Source of the DNA: Arhodomonas sp051195215
Lineage (GTDB): Bacteria > Pseudomonadota > Gammaproteobacteria > Nitrococcales > Nitrococcaceae
Reading direction: 5' to 3'
DNA length: 64,000 nt
Assembly: GCF_051195215.1 (NCBI RefSeq)
Contig: NZ_JBNAZM010000017.1
Coordinates: 26,624-90,623, forward strand
This document shows, in pieces, positions 43,605 to 52,929 of this stretch. Both the position numbers and the translations under genes were made by a program. Every line of letters begins with the position of its first letter. Position 1 is the first letter of the stretch. The notes beneath the pieces are model-generated. The model searched no databases and had not been told where the DNA came from. It saw only the letters and a list, made by a program, of their open reading frames with translations.

Positions 43605-43640
43605 CGGGTGACAGGCGACCCGGCGGGCGCCTGTCACCCG
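43605..43640 (-). terminator. Hairpin downstream of aspS
   Basis: A perfect 13-bp stem, CGGGTGACAGGCG (43605-43617) with CGCCTGTCACCCG (43628-43640), lies about 65 nt beyond the aspS stop on the minus strand. No T-run is visible. The 43311-43604 region upstream of the Aer-like gene shows no gene. Confidence 0.5.
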
Positions 43641-43704
43641 ACCCAGACCTGCGTGCCGGCCATCGCGTCCACGCGAGTGCCGGGCGCGAAGATTCCGGCG
43701 GAAC

Positions 43705-45489
43705 TCAGGCCTCGGCCTTGGCCGTACGGCGAAGGCGGATGCCGAGCTCGCGCAGTTGCGCCTCGTCCACCTCGGCCGGCGCCTCGGTGAGCAGATCCGT
43801 CGCCGTTTGAGTCTTGGGGAAGGCCATGACGTCACGAATGGAACGCGACCCGGTCATGAGCATCACGAGACGGTCCAGCCCGAAGGCGATGCCGCCGTGA
43901 GGCGGCGCACCATACTCGAGCGCATCCAGCAGAAAGCCGAACTTCTCCCGCGCCTCACTGTCGCCGATACCTAGCAGCCGGAAGACGGCCTGCTGCATGT
44001 CCGGCCGGTGAATACGGATAGAGCCGCCACCGACCTCGGTACCATTGAGCACCATGTCATAGGCGCGGGAGAGCAACGCCTCCGGATCACTCTGTGACAG
44101 CTCATCGGGATCCTCGGCACGCGGCGAGGTGAACGGATGATGGAGCGCGTAGAGGCGCTTGTCCCCCTCGTCGTACTCGAACATGGGGAAGTCCACCACC
44201 CACAACGGCCGCCAACCCGGCTCGACGAGATCGAGATCGTGGCCGACCTTCACCCGCAGCGCGGCAAGGGACTCGTTGACCACTTTCGCCTTGTCGGCGC
44301 CGAAGAAGACGAGGTCACCGGCCTCGGCGCCGGTGCGCTCGAGAATACCGGCAACGGCGGCGTCCGGCAGGAACTTGAGGATCGGCGACTGAAGGCCATC
44401 ACGCCCCTGGGACGGGTCGTTGACCTTGATATAGGCAAGCCCTTTGGCGCCGTAGCGGCCGACGAACTGAGTGTAGTCGTCGATCGCCTTGCGGGTGAGC
44501 TCACCGCCGCCGGGTACCCGCAGCGCCGTCACCCGCCCCTTGGGATCGGCGGCCGGCGCCGCGAACACCTTGAATTCGACGCCCTCCACGAGATCGGCGA
44601 CTTCGACGAGCTCCAACGGTATGCGCAGATCGGGACGGTCGATGCCAAAGCGATGTACCGCCTCGGCATGGCTCATGCGCGGGAACGGCTCGGGAAGCTC
44701 TTCGCCCAGCACCTCGCGGAAAAGACCGCGGATCATGGCCTCCATGTGGCCCATGATCGCATCCTCGTCCATGAACGAGGTCTCGATGTCGAGCTGGGTG
44801 AACTCCGGCTGACGATCGGCGCGCAGGTCTTCGTCACGGAAGCAGCGTGTAATCTGGTAGTAGCGATCCATACCGCTCATCATCAGCAGCTGCTTGAATA
44901 GCTGCGGACTCTGCGGCAGGGCATAGAAGGCACCCTGATGGATACGGCTCGGCACCAGGAAATCGCGTGCGCCCTCGGGCGTCGCCCGGGTGAGCATCGG
45001 CGTTTCGATATCCAGAAAGCCGTTGTCGTCGAGGTAACGACGCAGGATGCTGGTCACACGCGCGCGAGTGCGAAGGCGCTGGTGCATTTCCGGACGACGC
45101 AGATCCACGTACCGATGACGCAGGCGCACATCCTCGCCCACGTCCGTATCATCGAGCTGGAACGGCGGCGTTTTGGCGCGGTTGAGAATTTCCAGCTCGG
45201 TGGCGTAGACCTCCACCTGTCCGGTGGGCAGGTTGGGATTCTCCGTGCCCTCGGGCCGGCGGCGTACACGGCCGCGGGCGCGCAGGACGAACTCGTTGCG
45301 CACGGTATCGGCGAGAGCGAAGGCATCCTGCTCGTCAGGATCGAAGACCACCTGCAGCAACCCTTCCCGATCCCGCAGATCCACGAAGATGATGCCGCCG
45401 TGGTCCCGCCGCCGGTGCGCCCAGCCGCAAACCTCGACCTCGGAGTCCAGAAGGCTTTCCGTGACCTCGCCACAATAGTGAGTGCGCAT
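43705..45489 (-). CDS. aspS: Aspartyl-tRNA synthetase
   Basis: 594 aa, bacterial-type class II synthetase. It begins MRTHYCGEVTESL with an OB-fold anticodon domain (VCGWAHRRRDHGGIIFVDLRD). Motif 2 (QITRCFRDEDLRADRQPEFTQLD), the GAD insertion domain and motif 3 (GIAFGLDRLVMLM) are intact. The ATG at 45489 is fixed by the conserved N-terminus; the open frame upstream is not homologous. It follows fmdB, a common gammaproteobacterial arrangement. The C-terminal tail (RRTAKAEA) is slightly extended. Confidence 0.95.
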   Translation of the reverse strand: MRTHYCGEVTESLLDSEVEVCGWAHRRRDHGGIIFVDLRDREGLLQVVFDPDEQDAFALADTVRNEFVLRARGRVRRRPEGTENPNLPTGQVEVYATELEILNRAKTPPFQLDDTDVGEDVRLRHRYVDLRRPEMHQRLRTRARVTSILRRYLDDNGFLDIETPMLTRATPEGARDFLVPSRIHQGAFYALPQSPQLFKQLLMMSGMDRYYQITRCFRDEDLRADRQPEFTQLDIETSFMDEDAIMGHMEAMIRGLFREVLGEELPEPFPRMSHAEAVHRFGIDRPDLRIPLELVEVADLVEGVEFKVFAAPAADPKGRVTALRVPGGGELTRKAIDDYTQFVGRYGAKGLAYIKVNDPSQGRDGLQSPILKFLPDAAVAGILERTGAEAGDLVFFGADKAKVVNESLAALRVKVGHDLDLVEPGWRPLWVVDFPMFEYDEGDKRLYALHHPFTSPRAEDPDELSQSDPEALLSRAYDMVLNGTEVGGGSIRIHRPDMQQAVFRLLGIGDSEAREKFGFLLDALEYGAPPHGGIAFGLDRLVMLMTGSRSIRDVMAFPKTQTATDLLTEAPAEVDEAQLRELGIRLRRTAKAEA

Positions 45490-45530
45490 GAAACCGAACC
45501 GCCTGTAAGCCTTGGATAAAAAACGGAAAA

Positions 45531-45568
45531 GCCCGCTAGGGAAGCGCTTGCGGATTTCCCTAGCGGGC
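45531..45568 (-). terminator. Rho-independent terminator between fmdB and aspS
   Basis: On the minus strand a 13-bp stem (GCCCGCTAGGGAA with TTCCCTAGCGGGC) is followed by TTTTCCG. It would end transcription of the fmdB gene just before aspS, so aspS probably has its own promoter in the remaining 40 nt or depends on read-through. Confidence 0.75.
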
Positions 45569-45623
45569 GAGGGTAGCCGAAAATGGTAAGCGGTCCACCA
45601 GGGCGGCGCAAGCGCGCCCGCGC

Positions 45624-45950
45624 TCAGGCGGTGTCGGCCTTGGGCGTGGACTTGGTGTCCTTGCCGCCGCCGTCTCCCTTGCTCTGCGACTTGCTCTGGG
45701 AGTCGCCGCCCGACGAGCTCTGGGACTGACCGCCACTTTGGCCATCCCCGGCGATGTTGCGGCGTTTGTCGGACTTGAAGTCGGTCTCGTACCAACCGCC
45801 GCCCTTGAGACGGAATGCCGCGGCGGAAACCCGCTTGCGCAGCTGCGAACGGCTGCACTCGGGGCAGTCGGTGAGCGGCGCATCGCTCAGCGACTGCAAC
45901 GCTTCGAGCTCATGGCCACAGGCCTCACACTGATATTCGTAGATGGGCAT
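45624..45950 (-). CDS. fmdB: FmdB-family zinc-ribbon regulatory protein
   Basis: 108 aa. The N-terminal zinc ribbon has two CxxC pairs (YQCEACGHE and TDCPECSRS). The tail from about residue 62 is a low-complexity Ser/Gly/Gln/Lys region (GQSGGQSQSSSGGDSQSKSQ). The family is often called a putative regulator but its role is uncertain. The ATG at 45950 is the conserved MPIYEYQC start. Confidence 0.9.
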   Translation of the reverse strand: MPIYEYQCEACGHELEALQSLSDAPLTDCPECSRSQLRKRVSAAAFRLKGGGWYETDFKSDKRRNIAGDGQSGGQSQSSSGGDSQSKSQSKGDGGGKDTKSTPKADTA

Positions 45951-46150
45951 GGTTCGTTCACCTCTGCGAAATTCCATGCGGGCCGCACACCCGCGCCAAC
46001 CCGTGGGGCCGTCCGACCGCCACGGGCGTGCACGACCGTATAGATAGGGGCATATCGCAGGCGCCACAAGCGGACCGCCGTACGCGGGGGATGATACCGT
46101 AAACGGATGTGGTTCCGGCAGACCGCCTTCACAACGTCCTCGGAGGGGAT

Positions 46151-46807
46151 GTGCACCCGCTCCAGCTACTGCTCGGCCTGTTCGTTTTCGCCTTCGTCTT
46201 CGCCCTCATTCAGGTGGGCGTGGTCACCGTGGCCTTCGACAAGCTCGGCCTCTCGGCCGGCTCGGCGATGTTGCTGCTGCTTACCTCCCTCGCCGGCAGC
46301 ATGGTGAATCTTCCACTATTCATGGTCGACGCCAAGGCTGCGCGCGATCCTCGCTGGCAACGATTGCCGCAATGGCTCAATTCGCGCTTACGCCAGGTTC
46401 CCGAAGGCAAAGTGCTGATCGCGATGAACGTGGGCGGCGGCCTGGTACCAGTGTGCTTCTCCGCCTATCTGCTCGGTCAGCACTCGCTACCGCTGGGGAT
46501 CGTGCTGATCGCGACGGGCATTCAGGCGGCGATCTGCTACGCCGCGAGCCGGCCAGTGCCGGGCGTCGGCATCGGCATGCCGGTATTCATCGCCCCCATC
46601 ACCGCCGCGATCACGGCAATCATCCTGCAACCGGGAGCCAGTGCGCCGCTCGCCTATATCTGTGGCACGCTCGGGGTGCTGGTCGGTGCGGACCTGCTGC
46701 GCCTGCGCGATGTCAGCCGTCTCGGCTCCCCGGTCGCCTCCATTGGCGGCGCCGGCACTTTCGATGGCGTGTTCATCACCGGTATCGTCGCCGTCCTCCT
46801 CGCCTGA
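46151..46807 (+). CDS. DUF1614 family membrane protein
   Basis: 218 aa from GTG at 46151, which follows a GGAGG site; a longer frame from GTG 46109 is open. It has about six or seven membrane segments: LGLFVFAFVFALIQVGVVTVAF, then GLVPVCFSAYLLG, VFIAPITAAITAIIL and a Gly-rich end (GGAGTFDGVFITGIVAVLLA). The function of the family is unknown. It is 16 nt upstream of the SDR gene. Confidence 0.8.
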   Translation: MHPLQLLLGLFVFAFVFALIQVGVVTVAFDKLGLSAGSAMLLLLTSLAGSMVNLPLFMVDAKAARDPRWQRLPQWLNSRLRQVPEGKVLIAMNVGGGLVPVCFSAYLLGQHSLPLGIVLIATGIQAAICYAASRPVPGVGIGMPVFIAPITAAITAIILQPGASAPLAYICGTLGVLVGADLLRLRDVSRLGSPVASIGGAGTFDGVFITGIVAVLLA

Positions 46808-46823
46808 ACGAATCGCAGCGACA

Positions 46824-47675
46824 ATGACCACACCGCGAAGCATTCTAATCACCGGCTGCTCCAGCGGCATCGGCTACCACTGCGCGCTCTCCCTCCACGA
46901 ACGTGGCTGGCGGGTCTTCGCCACGGCTCGGCGCGACGCCGATATCGAGGCACTGACCACCCTGGGGCTGGAGGCCCTGCGCCTGGATGTCGCCGATACC
47001 GATTCGATCGAGGAGGCGGTGGCGGCCGTGCTCGAGCACACCGGCGGGCGGCTGGACGCGCTGTTCAACAATGCCGGCTACGGCCAGCCCGGAGCTGTGG
47101 AGGACCTGCCGGCAGACGCCCTGCGCGCCCAGTTCGAGACCAACGTCATTGGCGCCCAGCAGCTCATCCGCGCGGTGCTGCCGGCAATGCGCACCCGGGG
47201 TCACGGGCGGATCGTCAACCACAGCTCGGTTCTGGGCATCGTGGCACTGCCGTACCGTGGCGCGTACAACGCCAGCAAGTTTGCCCTGGAAGGTCTCACC
47301 GACACGCTACGCCAGGAGCTCGCGGTGACTGCGCCCGGCATCGGCGTATCGCTCATCGAGACCGGACCGGTGCGCAGCCAATTCCGGGCCAACGCCTATC
47401 GCATGTACCAGCGCTACATCGACGCGAGCACGAGCGCCCACCGAGACATCTATGAAGCCGTGGAGCGCCGACTGGCCGGCAGCGGGGACGCCCCCTTCAC
47501 CCGTGGCCCGGAGGCGGTCTGCGACAAGCTCGTCCACGCCCTCGAAGCCCCGCGCCCGCGCGCCCGCTACCGGGTGACCGTGCCCACACAACTCTTCGGC
47601 CTACTCCGGCGCATCCTGCCGACCCGCGGACTGGACGCGGCGCTGCTGCGAAGCACAGCGGCGGAGCGCCGCTGA
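46824..47675 (+). CDS. Short-chain dehydrogenase/reductase
   Basis: 283 aa classical SDR. The cofactor motif is TGCSSGIG, the structural motif is NNAG, and the catalytic Ser-Tyr-Lys is visible as NHSSVLG and YRGAYNASK. The length and C-terminal region (TFYGLLR-like QLFGLLRRIL) resemble oxidoreductases acting on lipids or retinoid-like substrates. The substrate is unknown. The start at 46824 lies 16 nt after the DUF1614 gene. Confidence 0.9.
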   Translation: MTTPRSILITGCSSGIGYHCALSLHERGWRVFATARRDADIEALTTLGLEALRLDVADTDSIEEAVAAVLEHTGGRLDALFNNAGYGQPGAVEDLPADALRAQFETNVIGAQQLIRAVLPAMRTRGHGRIVNHSSVLGIVALPYRGAYNASKFALEGLTDTLRQELAVTAPGIGVSLIETGPVRSQFRANAYRMYQRYIDASTSAHRDIYEAVERRLAGSGDAPFTRGPEAVCDKLVHALEAPRPRARYRVTVPTQLFGLLRRILPTRGLDAALLRSTAAERR

Positions 47676-47736
47676 GCGCTCACCAGGGCGCCGCCATCAC
47701 GACGCGCGCCCGGATCGACCGCCGGCGGGGATCACG

Positions 47737-48705
47737 CTATGCCGTTTGTCGTTCGCGGTGGCGGCGCAGCGCCTCCAGCAGTGCCACGTAGTCTTCCGGC
47801 AGATTCGCTTGCCACTGCAACGTTTCGCCCGTCGCCGGGTGCGTGAGGGACAACCGCTCGGCGTGCAGGGCCTGGCGGCGAAAGCCGCGCAGGGCCTCCG
47901 TGACCGGCTCGTCCGCGCCCTCGGGCAAACGCAGTCGGGCACCATAGATCGGATCGCCGACGATAGGGTGGCGGATATGAGCCATGTGAACGCGAATCTG
48001 GTGAGTCCGCCCGCTCTCCAGCCTGCAACGCAATAGCGTATGCGCAGGAAACCGCTCCTCGATGCGGTAGTGCGTCACCGCTTCACGACCGCCTTGACGG
48101 ACTGCCATACGGGTTCGGTCACGGGGATGCCGGTCAATGGGGGCATCCACGTGACCGCCGGCCGTGAATGTACCGGCAACGAGTGCCAGATACTCGCGGC
48201 CGACGGTGCGGGCCTGCAACTGATCCACCAGCGACTTGTGCGCCGCGAGCGTGCGCGCGACCACCATCAGCCCGGTGGTGTCACGGTCGAGACGGTGAAC
48301 AATGCCCGAACGCGGCAACCCCGCGAGCTCCGGGGCATGGTGCAGCAGGGCATTCTGCAGGGTGCCGTCCCGGTTACCGGCGCCCGGATGCACGACGAAC
48401 GCTGCGGGCTTGTTGATGACCAGCAATTGCTCGTCTTCGTAGCGTACGTCCAGCGGGATCGCCTCGGCGGTCACGGGCCCTTCGCGTTCCAATGTGGCGT
48501 CGATCACCACCGACTCGCCCCCGGCCACGGCATCCCGTGGCCGGGGCACGGCACCGTCGACCACGATAAGCCCGTCCTTCAGCCACCGTTGCAGGCGGCT
48601 GCGGGAGAACTCCGGAAACAGCTCGGCCAGCGCGCGATCCACGCGCCGACCGGCTGCGTCTTCCGGGAAGGTGGCCTCGCGGCGTACAGCTTCGAATGAC
48701 GTCAT
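47737..48705 (-). CDS. rluD: 23S rRNA pseudouridine synthase RluD
   Basis: 322 aa. An N-terminal S4 RNA-binding domain (RVDRALAELFPEFSRSRLQRWLKDG) precedes the catalytic domain with HRLDRDTTGLMVVA, whose Asp is the nucleophile. RluD modifies helix 69 of 23S rRNA (positions 1911, 1915 and 1917 in E. coli). It is divergent from bamD, an arrangement conserved in gammaproteobacteria, which supports RluD over its paralogues. Confidence 0.93.
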   Translation of the reverse strand: MTSFEAVRREATFPEDAAGRRVDRALAELFPEFSRSRLQRWLKDGLIVVDGAVPRPRDAVAGGESVVIDATLEREGPVTAEAIPLDVRYEDEQLLVINKPAAFVVHPGAGNRDGTLQNALLHHAPELAGLPRSGIVHRLDRDTTGLMVVARTLAAHKSLVDQLQARTVGREYLALVAGTFTAGGHVDAPIDRHPRDRTRMAVRQGGREAVTHYRIEERFPAHTLLRCRLESGRTHQIRVHMAHIRHPIVGDPIYGARLRLPEGADEPVTEALRGFRRQALHAERLSLTHPATGETLQWQANLPEDYVALLEALRRHRERQTA

Positions 48706-48846
48706 AGGCGTATCCCGATTGCGGCAATGGTCCCGCTGGGCTCGGCCCCGATCGGGCCGACGCGGCGGCATTGCACCTCGCACGAATCCAACTCTCTGCG
48801 GCAGACTGCTAGAATGCCGTTTTTCACGAATGACCACGAGCACGCC

Positions 48847-49590
48847 ATGAAGCGAGCCCTCTGCCTGCTGTTCAGCCTCCTGTTACTCAGCGCCTGCGCC
48901 AGCACACCGGAGCCGGCGGACGAGAATGCCCGCGCCGGGCAGCTTTATGCCAGTGCTCAGAGCGCCCTCGAACGCGGCGACTACAGCACGGCGGTATCAC
49001 GCCTGGAGTCGCTGGAGGCTCGATACCCATTCGGCACCTATGCCGAGCAGGCGCAGCTCGACATTATCTACGCTTACCACAAGATGGACGAGGCGGAGTC
49101 CGCCGTGGCGGCCGCCGAGCGATTCGTCCGGCTCAATCCGCGCCACCCTCGCGTCGACTACGCCTGGTACATGAAGGGTGTCGCCGAGCAGGAGAGAGGC
49201 AACGATTTCCTCGGCGAGATGTTCGACCTGGACCGTGCAGCGCGGGACCCGGAACCGCTGCGGCGGGCCTTCGAGGCTTTCCGTACGCTCGTCCAGCGAC
49301 ACCCGGAGAGCGAATACGTAGCTGACGCGCGCGAACGCATGACGACGCTCCGGGACCAGCTGGCACGCCATGAGCTCATGATCGCGCGCTTCTACGCCGA
49401 CCGCCAGGCCTGGGTCGCGGCAGCGAACCGCGCCACCGGTCTCGTGCGGGACTTCGAAGGCACGCCCGCGCTGGCGCCGGCACTACAGCTGCTCGAGCGT
49501 GCCTATGGGGAGCTGGAGATGCCGGAGTTGCGCGAGGATATTCGACGCATACTGCGCACCAATGGCATCACCGTCCCGGAACGGACCTAG
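48847..49590 (+). CDS. bamD: Outer-membrane protein assembly factor BamD
   Basis: 247 aa lipoprotein. The signal peptide ends in the lipobox LLSAC, giving an acylated Cys near residue 17. TPR-like repeats follow (YASAQSALERGDYSTAVSRLESLEARYPFG starts the first). BamD is an essential subunit of the BAM complex on the periplasmic face of the outer membrane. The ATG at 48847 starts the signal peptide. Its TAG stop is part of a palindrome shared with the convergent P-II gene. Confidence 0.94.
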   Translation: MKRALCLLFSLLLLSACASTPEPADENARAGQLYASAQSALERGDYSTAVSRLESLEARYPFGTYAEQAQLDIIYAYHKMDEAESAVAAAERFVRLNPRHPRVDYAWYMKGVAEQERGNDFLGEMFDLDRAARDPEPLRRAFEAFRTLVQRHPESEYVADARERMTTLRDQLARHELMIARFYADRQAWVAAANRATGLVRDFEGTPALAPALQLLERAYGELEMPELREDIRRILRTNGITVPERT

Positions 49591-49611
49591 TGTCCTGATT
49601 CCGGGACACTA
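49588..49611. terminator. Palindrome containing the stop codons of both bamD and the P-II gene
   Basis: TAGTGTCC (49588-49595) and GGACACTA (49604-49611) are inverted repeats around an 8-nt loop. The TAG at the left end is the stop of bamD, and the right end gives TAG for the minus-strand P-II gene. The stem probably terminates transcription in both directions. Confidence 0.65.
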
Positions 49612-49947
49612 AAGCGCCTGCTCGTCCTCCTCGCCCGTGCGAATGCGGATAACCCGCTCCACGGGAGTCACGAACACCTTGCCATCGCCGATCTTGCCAG
49701 TGTGAGCCGCCTGATTGATGACCTCGAGGCAGCGCTCCACCTGGTCGTCGGCGACCACGATCTCCACGCGCATCTTGGGCAGGAAGTCCACGACGTATTC
49801 GGCGCCGCGATAAAGCTCCGTATGGCCCTTCTGGCGGCCAAAGCCCTTGACCTCGGTAACGGTCATGCCGGTGATCCCGATCTCGGAGAGCGCCTCGCGC
49901 ACGTCATCGAGCTTGAAGGGCTTAATGATCGCTTCGACCTTTTTCAT
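49609..49947 (-). CDS. glnK: Nitrogen regulatory protein P-II
   Basis: 112 aa, exact P-II length. The uridylylated Tyr is in the T-loop RGAEYVVDF, and the ATP/2-oxoglutarate B-loop is GKIGDGKVFV. It senses nitrogen and energy status and controls glutamine synthetase adenylylation or AmtB. No amtB lies next to it, so whether this is GlnB or GlnK is open. A usual ribosome site precedes the ATG at 49947. Confidence 0.95.
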   Translation of the reverse strand: MKKVEAIIKPFKLDDVREALSEIGITGMTVTEVKGFGRQKGHTELYRGAEYVVDFLPKMRVEIVVADDQVERCLEVINQAAHTGKIGDGKVFVTPVERVIRIRTGEEDEQAL

Positions 49948-50127
49948 CAGTCACTCCTGTACCGGATTAATGTCGGCAGTCTACCCGGTAGCGACAACGA
50001 GCAGAAAGAACCACCGCGGACAATCATCGGAGGTGACTGGCTGCCAGCACTTACGGGCGCGAATCCCGACAATGTTTCCGGTAGCATTGGGCCGTTGTGT
50101 CCACTGCCAAGACGACGCGCCCAATCT

Positions 50128-51762
50128 ATGAGCACTGACCGCATCCGTTTCGCCATGGCCCAGCTCAACCTCCTGGTCGGGGACGTGCCAGGCAACACCG
50201 ACGCCGTCATCACGGCTGCCGGGCGCGCCCGCGACGAGCTCGGCGCGGCGGTGGTGATATTCCCCGAGCTCGCGCTTACCGGGTACCCTCCGGACGATCT
50301 GCTATTGCGCGACGATTTCATCGACGCGGTGGAACGCGGCATCGAACGCCTGCGTACCGAGGTGCATGGCATCACGATGGTGGTTGGCGCTCCACGCATC
50401 GCTGAGCATGACCTGTACAACAGCGCTTACGTGCTCCGCGACGGAGTGACCCTCGGCATCTACGACAAGCACCACCTGCCCACGTACGGTGTCTTCGATG
50501 ACCGCCGTTACTTCAGTCCGGGGGACACACCCTGCGTCATCGATATGAATGGCTGCCCGGTAGGTGTGACGATCTGCGAGGACGCCTGGCACACAGGGCC
50601 TGTCGAGGCATCCGCCCGCGCGGGTGCCGAGGTGGTGATCAACATCAACGCCTCGCCATTCGATCAATACAAGTGGTCGGCTCGGGAGTCCGTGCTACGC
50701 CAGCGCATCGGCGAGGCAGGAGTTCCCATCATTTACTGCAACATGGCCGGCGGCCAGGACGAGGTCGTCTACGACGGCGGCTCTTGCGCCTTCCATGCCG
50801 ATGGCGGACTCGCGGTACGCGCGCCGCGCTTCGAGACGGGGGTCTTTCCCGTCGACGTCGCCTATCGCCGTGGCTGCTGGAGCCCCCGCGACGGTGAAAT
50901 CACCGAGGATCCCTCCGACGAAGCCTGTGTCTACGACGCCCTGGTGTGGGGTGTGCGGGACTACGTCCAGAAGAATGGCTTCCCGGGCGTACTCATCGGC
51001 CTCTCCGGCGGCATGGACTCGGCGCTCGTGGCGACCATCGCCGTGGACGCGCTGGGCCCGGAGCGCGTGGAGTGTGTCATGATGCCCTCGCGCTACACCT
51101 CGGATACGAGCCATACCGATGCGGCGACGCTCGCCGAGAACCTGGGCGTTACCTACCACAACGTGGCAATCGAGGGCATCTTCAATGCGTTCCTCGATGC
51201 GCTGGCACCGATCTTCGGGGACGCGCCGCCGGACATCACCGAAGAGAACCTGCAGTCTAGATCGCGGGGCACTGTGCTCATGGCACTGTCGAACAAGCTC
51301 GGCAAGCTGGTGCTCGCCACAGGCAACAAGAGCGAGCTGGCGGTGGGCTATGCGACACTCTACGGCGACATGGTCGGCGGCTTCGCGCCATTGAAGGACG
51401 TCTTCAAGACCGAAGCCTACCGTCTCGCACGCTACCGCAACGAGCTCTCGCCGGTCATTCCGGAGAACATCTTCACCAAGGCGCCCACCGCGGAGCTGCG
51501 TGCCGACCAGAAGGACACGGACAGCCTGCCCGACTATGCCGAGCTCGACGGGATTCTCGCTGCCTACGTGGAAGACGACGCGGGTATCGACGAGATCGTC
51601 GCCGCCGGCTACGACGAACAGACCGTGCGCCGGGTCGTGCGGATGCTCCACGGCAACGAGTACAAGCGCCGCCAGGCGCCGCCAGGGGTGAAGATCACCA
51701 CCAAAGCGTTCGGCCGTGACCGTCGTTACCCGATTACGTCCGGATTCGGACGCATCGGGTAG
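50128..51762 (+). CDS. nadE: Glutamine-hydrolysing NAD+ synthetase
   Basis: 544 aa. The N-terminal nitrilase-type glutaminase has its Glu-Lys-Cys triad in FPELALTGYPPDDLL, DKHHLPTYGVFDDRRYF and VTICEDAW. The C-terminal synthetase has the ATP pyrophosphatase P-loop GLSGGMDSALVA. It converts deamido-NAD to NAD with glutamine as nitrogen donor. The ATG at 50128 starts the glutaminase fold. The gene is divergent from the P-II gene. Confidence 0.94.
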   Translation: MSTDRIRFAMAQLNLLVGDVPGNTDAVITAAGRARDELGAAVVIFPELALTGYPPDDLLLRDDFIDAVERGIERLRTEVHGITMVVGAPRIAEHDLYNSAYVLRDGVTLGIYDKHHLPTYGVFDDRRYFSPGDTPCVIDMNGCPVGVTICEDAWHTGPVEASARAGAEVVININASPFDQYKWSARESVLRQRIGEAGVPIIYCNMAGGQDEVVYDGGSCAFHADGGLAVRAPRFETGVFPVDVAYRRGCWSPRDGEITEDPSDEACVYDALVWGVRDYVQKNGFPGVLIGLSGGMDSALVATIAVDALGPERVECVMMPSRYTSDTSHTDAATLAENLGVTYHNVAIEGIFNAFLDALAPIFGDAPPDITEENLQSRSRGTVLMALSNKLGKLVLATGNKSELAVGYATLYGDMVGGFAPLKDVFKTEAYRLARYRNELSPVIPENIFTKAPTAELRADQKDTDSLPDYAELDGILAAYVEDDAGIDEIVAAGYDEQTVRRVVRMLHGNEYKRRQAPPGVKITTKAFGRDRRYPITSGFGRIG

Positions 51763-51767
51763 TGGAG

Positions 51768-51860
51768 AAGTCGCAAGTTCCAAGTTGAAAGCAGCTAGTC
51801 GGCACGCACGGGTCCGATACCGCGCGCGACTTGGAACTTTCAACTTTGCACTTTGAACTG
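51768..51860. repeat. Intergenic heptad-repeat element, copy 5
   Basis: Units AAGTCGC, AAGTTCC, AAGTTGA start at 51768, and GCGACTT, GGAACTT, TCAACTT, TGCACTT, TGAACTG end at about 51860. The two blocks are inverted relative to each other and enclose a 30-nt GC-rich spacer. The element lies between the convergent nadE and sucD genes. Confidence 0.7.
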
Positions 51861-51962
51861 ATGAACGGCCTACGGCCGTAACTGACCATGCTGGCCTCCG
51901 ATGCGCGTACCGCGCACGTAGCCTGGCCTACGACTTGCCGCTTGGAACCTGCCGCTCACAAG

Positions 51963-51994
51963 AAAGCCGGCGCCCCAAGGGACGCCGGCTTTCC
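51963..51994. terminator. Rho-independent terminator downstream of sucD
   Basis: AAAGCCGGCG and CGCCGGCTTT form a strong stem flanked by A/T runs on both sides. On the minus strand it follows sucD after about 30 nt; on the plus strand it can also stop read-through from nadE. Confidence 0.8.
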
Positions 51995-52020
51995 AGTCCC
52001 ACGCGTTACCGCGCCGGCGC

Positions 52021-52893
52021 TCAGCCGGTGAAGAACTCGTTGATGCGCGCACCGATCTCGGCCGGGGAGCGCACGGTGGCGACGCCGGCCTTCTCCAGCG
52101 CACCGAACTTGTCGTCCGCCGTGCCCTTGCCGCCGCTGATGATGGCGCCGGCGTGGCCCATGCGCTTGCCCGGAGGCGCGGTAACGCCCGCGATGTAGGC
52201 CACCACCGGTTTGCGCACGTGCTCCTGGATGTACTCGGCGGCCTCTTCCTCGGCGGTACCGCCGATCTCGCCGACCATGACGATGCCCTTGGTCTGACGG
52301 TCCGCCTCGAACTGCTCCAGCACATCGATGAAGCTCATGCCCTGGATCGGGTCACCGCCGATGCCGACGCAGGTGCTCTGGCCAAGGCCCACGTCGGTGG
52401 TCTGCTTGACCGCCTCGTAGGTGAGCGTGCCCGAGCGGCTGACGATGCCGATGGCGCCGCTCTTGTGGATCTGGCCGGGCATGATGCCGATTTTGCACGC
52501 GCCCGGGGTAATCACACCGGGACAGTTGGGACCGATCAGGGTCGCACCGTAGTCGGCGAGGGCGGCCTTGACGCGGAGCATATCCTGCACCGGGATGCCC
52601 TCGGTGATGCACGCGATGACCTTGATGCCGCCCTCGGCGGCCTCGAGGATGGCGTCCGCGGCGAAGGCGCCGGGCACGTAGATCATGCTGGCGTTCGCGC
52701 CGGTCTCGGATACGGCATCGCGCACGGTGTTGAACACCGGGCGATCCAGGTGCGTCTCACCGCCGCGCCCGGGGGTGATACCACCGACGATGTTGGTGCC
52801 GTACTCGATGCACTGCTCGGCGTGGAAGGTGCCCTGCTTGCCGGTGAAGCCCTGGACGATCACCTTCGTGTTCTTGTCGACAAGAATACTCAT
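52021..52893 (-). CDS. sucD: Succinate-CoA ligase, alpha subunit
   Basis: 290 aa. The CoA-binding Rossmann domain (VIVQGFTGKQGTFH) and the phosphorylated histidine in GHAGAIISGG are present. It works with SucC to interconvert succinyl-CoA and succinate with substrate-level phosphorylation in the TCA cycle. It lies 36 nt after sucC. Confidence 0.95.
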   Translation of the reverse strand: MSILVDKNTKVIVQGFTGKQGTFHAEQCIEYGTNIVGGITPGRGGETHLDRPVFNTVRDAVSETGANASMIYVPGAFAADAILEAAEGGIKVIACITEGIPVQDMLRVKAALADYGATLIGPNCPGVITPGACKIGIMPGQIHKSGAIGIVSRSGTLTYEAVKQTTDVGLGQSTCVGIGGDPIQGMSFIDVLEQFEADRQTKGIVMVGEIGGTAEEEAAEYIQEHVRKPVVAYIAGVTAPPGKRMGHAGAIISGGKGTADDKFGALEKAGVATVRSPAEIGARINEFFTG

Positions 52894-52929
52894 CTCGCTT
52901 GAACCTCGTTCGCTTGTCCGAATGTCGCG

